Below the pieces are notes generated by a model. The model was not told the origin of the DNA. It searched no databases and saw nothing but the letters and a program-made list of their open reading frames with translations. Of a DNA stretch of 34,811 bases, positions 31,224 to 34,811 are shown piece by piece; position 1 is the first letter of the stretch; each line of letters opens with the position of its first letter. The DNA comes from Syntrophobacter sp. SbD2. Its GTDB lineage: Bacteria > Desulfobacterota > Binatia > UBA9968. The DNA is taken from NCBI GenBank assembly GCA_945889495.1, contig CAMDBU010000052.1, positions 1 to 34,811 of the forward strand, given 5' to 3'. A program made the position numbers and the translations under genes.

Positions 31224-32090
31224 TTGGCGATCAGCGGCGAGATTTGGGCACTGTTATCGGCGGCGGCGTGGGCGGTGGATTCGATCCTGGTGCGCAAGGG
31301 GACGGCGTTTTCCAACGCGTCGACGGCGGCGTTCGTGAGCTTTTCCGTCAACGTCGTCGCGCTGGTGCCGCTGGTGCTGTATTACTATTCCTTCGCCGAG
31401 ATTTTGCAGCCAGGCAATCTCTACTTCGTTGCCAGCGGCGTGATCCAGCCGGCGATGGTGCGGGTGCTCTTTTACGTGGGCATCATTCGTCTTGGCGTGT
31501 CGCGTGCCGGCCCGGTGCGCGGCACCGCGCCGCTGTTCACCGTCGCGCTGGCGTTTTTTATCTTGGGCGATCGGCCGAGCCTGGTGGTCTATCTCGGCGG
31601 GCTGATCACCGTGGTGGGAACTTGGATGGTTTCCTACGAGCGGCTGGGCGAGAAAGCCTGGCGCAAGATCGACCTCTTGTACCCGCTGGGCGCGGCGTTA
31701 TTAGCGTCGGTCTCACAGAACATTCGCAAGCTCGGCCTCAACGTCACCGCCGCGCCGCTGCTGGCGTCCACGGTGAGCATTACCACGTCTTTTGTCTGTT
31801 TGACCGGCTCGCTGGCGGTGTCGGGAGGATTCAAGTCGCTCAAATTCCGCGGCGGCTGCCTGCCGTATTATTGCAGCGCGGCGATCTTTGCCCTGTTCGG
31901 CCAGTTCTTCACCTTCCGCGCGCTTCACTTCGGCCAACTGTCGGTGGTCAGCCCGATAATCAATACCACGCCTCTGTTCATCATCATTTTCACCGCGGCC
32001 TTCCTGCGCGCCGAGGAAAAGCTCAACAAGCTGGTGGTCATCGGCGCGCTGATGATCGTCGGTGGCATCGCAGTGATCACCGGGCGGTAG
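31224..32090 (+). CDS. EamA-family transporter (drug/metabolite transporter superfamily)
   Basis: About 288 residues, ten hydrophobic segments in two EamA repeats. Starts at TTG 31224 with GCGAGGA about seven bases upstream. ATG 31191 is an alternative. The frame from 31089 would begin in a repeat. The first span 'EIWALLSAAAWAVDSILVRKG' and the last 'ALMIVGGIAVITGR' are typical of the family. It exports or imports small metabolites; the substrate is unknown. Confidence 0.82.
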   Translation: MAISGEIWALLSAAAWAVDSILVRKGTAFSNASTAAFVSFSVNVVALVPLVLYYYSFAEILQPGNLYFVASGVIQPAMVRVLFYVGIIRLGVSRAGPVRGTAPLFTVALAFFILGDRPSLVVYLGGLITVVGTWMVSYERLGEKAWRKIDLLYPLGAALLASVSQNIRKLGLNVTAAPLLASTVSITTSFVCLTGSLAVSGGFKSLKFRGGCLPYYCSAAIFALFGQFFTFRALHFGQLSVVSPIINTTPLFIIIFTAAFLRAEEKLNKLVVIGALMIVGGIAVITGR

Positions 32091-32111
32091 GGTGATTGCT
32101 ATCTTGAAGAT

Positions 32112-32201
32112 GATGCGGTTCCCGGTGGTCACCGCATCTTACAAGTTTCGCTCGCTCGCGGATTTCCCCAGTAGGATGTGGTGAGCGCAGCGAACCGCAT
32201 C
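32112..32201. repeat. REP pair (BIME-like), left flank of the RAYT gene
   Basis: REP-L1 (32112-32142, GATGCGGTTCCCGGTGGTCA...) is followed by the inverted REP-L2 (32171-32201, GTAGGATGTGGTGAGCGCAG...). The second is identical over 31 bases to REP-R2 on the right flank. The loop between differs from the right-hand pair. Confidence 0.9.
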
Positions 32202-32208
32202 GTTCTAG

Positions 32209-32739
32209 TTATTCACCGGCCGGTAGGTCGGGGCCAGGCGAATCACCCCAGTCTGCCGTGTAGATTCCTCGTTCCACGTATTGATGAAAGCTGGAATGCG
32301 GCCAATCCGCGACGCGTTGCACCCAGCCATGCTTGACCGGATTCCAATGAATGTAATCTATGTGCGCGTTCAAATCGCTCTCGTCGCGAATGAGATGCTC
32401 CCAGAAGCGCCGCTGCCAGATTCCTCGTTCGCCTCTCTTCGATCTACTGAGTGAGCGATATTCGCCTTTTCCGATGGCGCGGGAGAATTGGCCTTTGATC
32501 AATCCCCAACGGGTCGCGAAATCAGCGTCGTTGGGTGGCAGTGTCCAAATGCAATGGAGATGTTCCGGCAGGATAACTACGGCATCGATCTGGAATGGGT
32601 GGCGTGATCGAACCGCGCGCGTCGCCGCGCGCAAATCTTCGAGTTTGTCGAGTAGTAAGCGATTTCCTTTGCGATCCGCCAACGCGACGGTGAAAAACCA
32701 AGTGGCGCCTGGCACCCATGGACGGCGATATTCCGTCAT
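32209..32739 (-). CDS. tnpA-REP: REP-associated tyrosine transposase (RAYT)
   Basis: 176-residue Y1-type single-strand transposase. The HUH-type motif is EHLHCIW (His60, His62). The catalytic Tyr129 lies in 'HIDYIHWNPVKHGWV'. 'KGQFSRAI' and 'IWQRRFWEHLIRDESDL' are also characteristic. It cuts and moves REP sequences. Its own REP pairs lie on both sides (32112-32201 and 32766-32855), so the gene, its substrates and the flanks form a REPtron. It appears intact. Confidence 0.92.
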   Translation of the reverse strand: MTEYRRPWVPGATWFFTVALADRKGNRLLLDKLEDLRAATRAVRSRHPFQIDAVVILPEHLHCIWTLPPNDADFATRWGLIKGQFSRAIGKGEYRSLSRSKRGERGIWQRRFWEHLIRDESDLNAHIDYIHWNPVKHGWVQRVADWPHSSFHQYVERGIYTADWGDSPGPDLPAGE

Positions 32740-32765
32740 CTGAGACCTAGCTGTTGGTTAAAGAT

Positions 32766-32855
32766 GATGCGGTTCCCGTTGGTCACCACATCCTACGAAA
32801 ATCGGATTGAGCGGATTCGAGGTTGTAGGATGTGGTGAGCGCAGCGAACCGCATC
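32766..32855. repeat. REP pair (BIME-like), right flank of the RAYT gene
   Basis: REP-R1 (32766-32796, GATGCGGTTCCCGTTGGTCA...) and the inverted REP-R2 (32825-32855) are the counterpart of the left flank. It ends 16 bases before the stop of the DUF35 gene. Confidence 0.9.
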
Positions 32856-32870
32856 GTTACGTTGTTAGCC

Positions 32871-33296
32871 TTACGCCGGCTTGAACTTCGGCAATGTAAT
32901 CCCATCTCCCGAATCTTCGAACACGGTCACCACCGGCATGTCGATCTTCACTTGCTCTACGGGGCAGCCGATGACGTTGCTGCATAGGCGCGGGCCGTCG
33001 TCGAGGTCGACCCAGGCGGTGACGTAGGGGATGTCGGGAGCGAAACCGCGCAGCGCGGTGCCGACCACTTCACGGATGATGGTGAAGCAGAACACTTTGC
33101 CTGTGCCGCTGACTTGCACCCAGTCGAGCTTTTCGCTGGCGCAATCGCCGCACACCGGGCGCGGCGGGAAAACCCAAGTCGAGCAGTTGGTGCACTTTTG
33201 CATCATTAACTTGCTAGCCTTGGCGCCGTCCCAGAAGGGCTGGTTGACCGGCGTGACATCGGGGAGAGGTTTTTTCGCTACTTTTTCTTCTGCCAT
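32871..33296 (-). CDS. DUF35 OB-fold protein with N-terminal zinc ribbon
   Basis: 141 residues. The rubredoxin-like zinc ribbon has Cys35, Cys38, Cys49 and Cys52 (CTNC ... CGDC). It is followed by an OB-fold ('GTGKVFCFTIIREV', 'PYVTAWVDLDDGPRLCSNVIGC'). DUF35 proteins form complexes with thiolase-like enzymes and carry acyl-CoA substrates between active sites, as in archaeal HMG-CoA synthase complexes and steroid side-chain retroaldolase. The thiolase gene upstream on the same strand is the expected partner, with about 100 bp (a palindrome) between them. Confidence 0.9.
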   Translation of the reverse strand: MAEEKVAKKPLPDVTPVNQPFWDGAKASKLMMQKCTNCSTWVFPPRPVCGDCASEKLDWVQVSGTGKVFCFTIIREVVGTALRGFAPDIPYVTAWVDLDDGPRLCSNVIGCPVEQVKIDMPVVTVFEDSGDGITLPKFKPA

Positions 33297-33307
33297 TTTA
33301 AACTCCT

Positions 33308-33404
33308 GTCGTGTTCGTAACTCGTGATCGTGTTCGTCGCTCGTGCTCGTGGTTCGGAATCGGACCGATCTTTACGAACACGAGCCACGAGCACGAGTCA
33401 CGAC
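33308..33404. repeat. Intergenic word palindrome, CGTGTTCGTAACTCGTG type
   Basis: The left arm GTCGTGTTCGTAACTCGTGA and further CTCGTGCTCGTGG words face TACGAACACGAGCCACGAGC plus ACGAGTCACGAC. The stop codon of the thiolase gene (33398-33400) lies in the right arm. It sits between the thiolase and DUF35 genes. Confidence 0.88.
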
Positions 33405-34591
33405 TGACTTCCCAAGATCGCCGCGGCGGTGCAGCCAAAATTTTTGCCGTAGTTGACCGCGCCGACGCCGGTGCTGATGCCGAATTTGATATTGGGCACT
33501 TGGCGGTCGCCGGCTTCGCCGCGGATTTGCCGGACGGTTTCGATGACGTGCAGCATGCCGCCGGTGGTCGACGGCTGGCCGCAGTTGATCATGCCGCCGC
33601 TGGTTTGGATCGGCAGGTCGCCTTTGAAGGTGAAATCGGTTTTCTCGAAGAAGGCTTTGTCGTTTCTCCTGCAGAAGCCGAGATCTTCGATCTGAATCAT
33701 GACCACCGGAATGTAATCGTCGTAGAGGTTCAAGCAGCGGATATCTTTGTGCGCCACGCCGGACATTTTAAACGCCCGCTCGCCGGACTGGGTGATGCCG
33801 GTGATTAATGGGTTCGCGCGATAACGCGGGCCGTAGCTGGCGTTGTTGCATTCGCCCCAGCCGAGCAGATAGACCGGCGGTTTTTTCATGGTTTTCGCGC
33901 GTTCCGCCGAGGTCATGATGTAGGCTTTGCCGCCGTTGGCCGGCATGACGCAGTCGAACAGGCGGATCGGATCGGAGATCATGCGCGATTTTTTGTAATC
34001 GTCGATGGTGATCGGCTTTCTCAGATAAGCGTTGGGATTGAGCGAAGCATGATAGCGGCCGGTGACCGCGACTTTGCCGAAGTGCTCGTCGGTCATGCCC
34101 GACTCATGCATATAGCGGCTCATGACGAAGGAGATTTTGCAGTTGGGACCCATGACGCCGAAGGGCATTTCAAAATCTCTGGTATCGCCATGGGCGCCGC
34201 GATGGCCGCCGCGTTCGCTGAACGGCGCCGCCGCCGCGATGACCAGCACCAGATCGCATAGTCCGGCGGTGATCGCCGCTGCGGCGTGGCCGAGCAATGA
34301 CACCGAGCTGGCGCCGCCGTTGCCGCCGGCGAGCGAGACGCCGGGCGTGATGCCGAGGATCGCCGCCACTTCCTCGGGCCAGAAGGGCTGGGAATGATTG
34401 GTCGTGTAGATCGCGGCCAGGCCCTGGCCGTCGAAGTCTTTTTTAGTCAAGCCGGCGTCTTCGATGGCTAGACGCGCGGCCCAAGCGAGATACTCCGCCG
34501 TCGATTTGCGCGGTTCGCCGGGTTTGCCGCCGAGCCGGTCGGTGGGGGTCTCGCCGATGCCGACGATCGCTGCTTTTCCTCTGATGCTCAT
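33398..34591 (-). CDS. Thiolase-fold protein (acetyl-CoA acetyltransferase/lipid-transfer-like)
   Basis: 397 residues of thiolase fold. 'AIVGIGETPTDRLGGKPGEP' starts it. The nucleophile region 'SLAGGNGGASSVSLLGHAAAAI' has no Cys, as in the SCP2-thiolase and Ltp aldolase branch. The C-terminal motif is MINCGQPSTTGGML, not the usual GHPxGxxG. With DUF35 downstream it is likely a retro-aldolase or acyltransferase subunit, not a true acetyl-CoA acetyltransferase. AAAGGAAC lies before the ATG. Its last codons (CAG TCG TGA) enter the palindrome. Confidence 0.85.
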   Translation of the reverse strand: MSIRGKAAIVGIGETPTDRLGGKPGEPRKSTAEYLAWAARLAIEDAGLTKKDFDGQGLAAIYTTNHSQPFWPEEVAAILGITPGVSLAGGNGGASSVSLLGHAAAAITAGLCDLVLVIAAAAPFSERGGHRGAHGDTRDFEMPFGVMGPNCKISFVMSRYMHESGMTDEHFGKVAVTGRYHASLNPNAYLRKPITIDDYKKSRMISDPIRLFDCVMPANGGKAYIMTSAERAKTMKKPPVYLLGWGECNNASYGPRYRANPLITGITQSGERAFKMSGVAHKDIRCLNLYDDYIPVVMIQIEDLGFCRRNDKAFFEKTDFTFKGDLPIQTSGGMINCGQPSTTGGMLHVIETVRQIRGEAGDRQVPNIKFGISTGVGAVNYGKNFGCTAAAILGSQS

Positions 34592-34664
34592 AGGGATAGT
34601 TCCTTTCTCGATTTATGCAGAAGTATTGCAGCGGCGCCGAGCTGTCAAGCGGCGCGCCAGCCAC

Positions 34665-34810
34665 TGTTGTAGCAAAGTGAATCTGTCAGGGTCTAACGGC
34701 AACGTGAATATGTCAGGGTGGAAGGATGAGAACCCTGACGATGAGAGACGAGAAACGACTAGACATCATACAACGATCGTTACGTAATGAGCTGACGATG
34801 GTGGAAGCCG
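34665..34810 (+). repeat. Insertion-sequence end, right copy of 146-bp inverted repeat
   Basis: This is the reverse complement of 1-146 (145 of 146 identical). The two 16-bp boxes are at 34677-34692 and 34704-34719. The homology begins at TGTTGTAGC. The sequence before it is the promoter region of the thiolase gene, so the IS lies about 70 bp upstream of that gene. Confidence 0.85.
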
Positions 34811-34811
34811 C
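34726..34811 (+). CDS. Transposase N-terminus, partial (runs off the window)
   Basis: From the ATG at 34726 the frame reads MRTLTMRDEKRLDIIQRSL and ends with ELTMVEA at the edge. It is the mirror copy of the partial gene at 1-85, differing at residue 2. The upstream GGAAGG could be its ribosome binding site, though spacing is tight; ATG 34741 is an alternative start. Confidence 0.5.
   Translation, partial: MRTLTMRDEKRLDIIQRSLRNELTMVEA

Larger units (their letters stand above)
32112..32855. mobile_element. REPtron: RAYT gene with flanking REP pairs
   Basis: The transposase gene lies between two REP pairs that are direct copies of each other in order and orientation. L2 and R2 are identical over 31 bases; L1 and R1 differ at three positions. 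The unit is about 740 bp. This is the canonical layout for a RAYT and its targets. Confidence 0.85.

Noticed and set aside
1-34811. tRNA or rRNA genes
   Set aside because: No cloverleaf or T-loop GGTTCGAxxCC context was seen in any gap.
1-34811. Circular replicon because both ends match
   Set aside because: The end repeats are inverted, not direct, so they cannot close into a circle.

Overview
The window is a 34.8 kb stretch of high-GC bacterial chromosome from a Gram-negative heterotroph. Sec signal peptides, a lipoprotein-type secreted DNA ligase and exported FKBPs support the Gram-negative assignment. The gene content fits uncultured soil or groundwater deltaproteobacterium-like lineages such as Binatota or Desulfobacterota relatives: an NAD-dependent formate dehydrogenase, an orphan NMT1-type binding protein, an LLM flavin oxidoreductase, a cysteine hydrolase, creatininase, and a thiolase/DUF35 pair. 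That placement is inference; no rRNA or tRNA gene is present to fix it. Both ends are the same 146-bp sequence in inverted orientation. It is the end of an insertion sequence whose transposase reads outward, so the contig probably stops in two IS copies.

Layout. 1-1.1 kb: IS end inside a signal-peptide gene, then a DUF433/DUF5615 toxin-antitoxin-like pair. 1.2-5.9 kb: formate dehydrogenase in three genes (catalytic subunit, ferredoxin-like subunit, fused NuoE-NuoF). 6.2-9.1 kb: a TenA/PqqC-like protein, queF and dnaB. 9.2-12.5 kb: an unusual convergent pair, a secreted LigE-type ligase, an ODP-like metallo-beta-lactamase-fold protein and a broken antitoxin-like gene. 12.6-15.3 kb: an accessory island with three Rossmann/TIR-like proteins, an asparagine-codon-rich repeat resembling the template or variable repeat of a diversity-generating retroelement, and a perfect 24-bp palindrome. 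15.6-22.8 kb: cysteine hydrolase, MFS transporter, rhodanese, NHL-repeat protein, tandem DUF427 protein, zinc alcohol dehydrogenase, VapB with a frameshifted VapC, and creatininase. 22.9-31 kb: a mostly minus-strand run with B12/radical SAM protein, membrane protein, sirtuin, two exported SlyD-like FKBPs, binding protein, LLM oxidoreductase and a second MFS transporter. 31-34.6 kb: EamA transporter, a REP-associated tyrosine transposase flanked by paired REPs, and a DUF35/thiolase pair.

The metabolic genes suggest formate oxidation to NADH and use of small organic acids, amides and CoA thioesters, but most lack pathway partners here. The most unusual parts are the TIR-like cassette with the retroelement-like repeat, and the many intergenic palindromes built from short repeated words. 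Three genes take their stop codon from such a palindrome.
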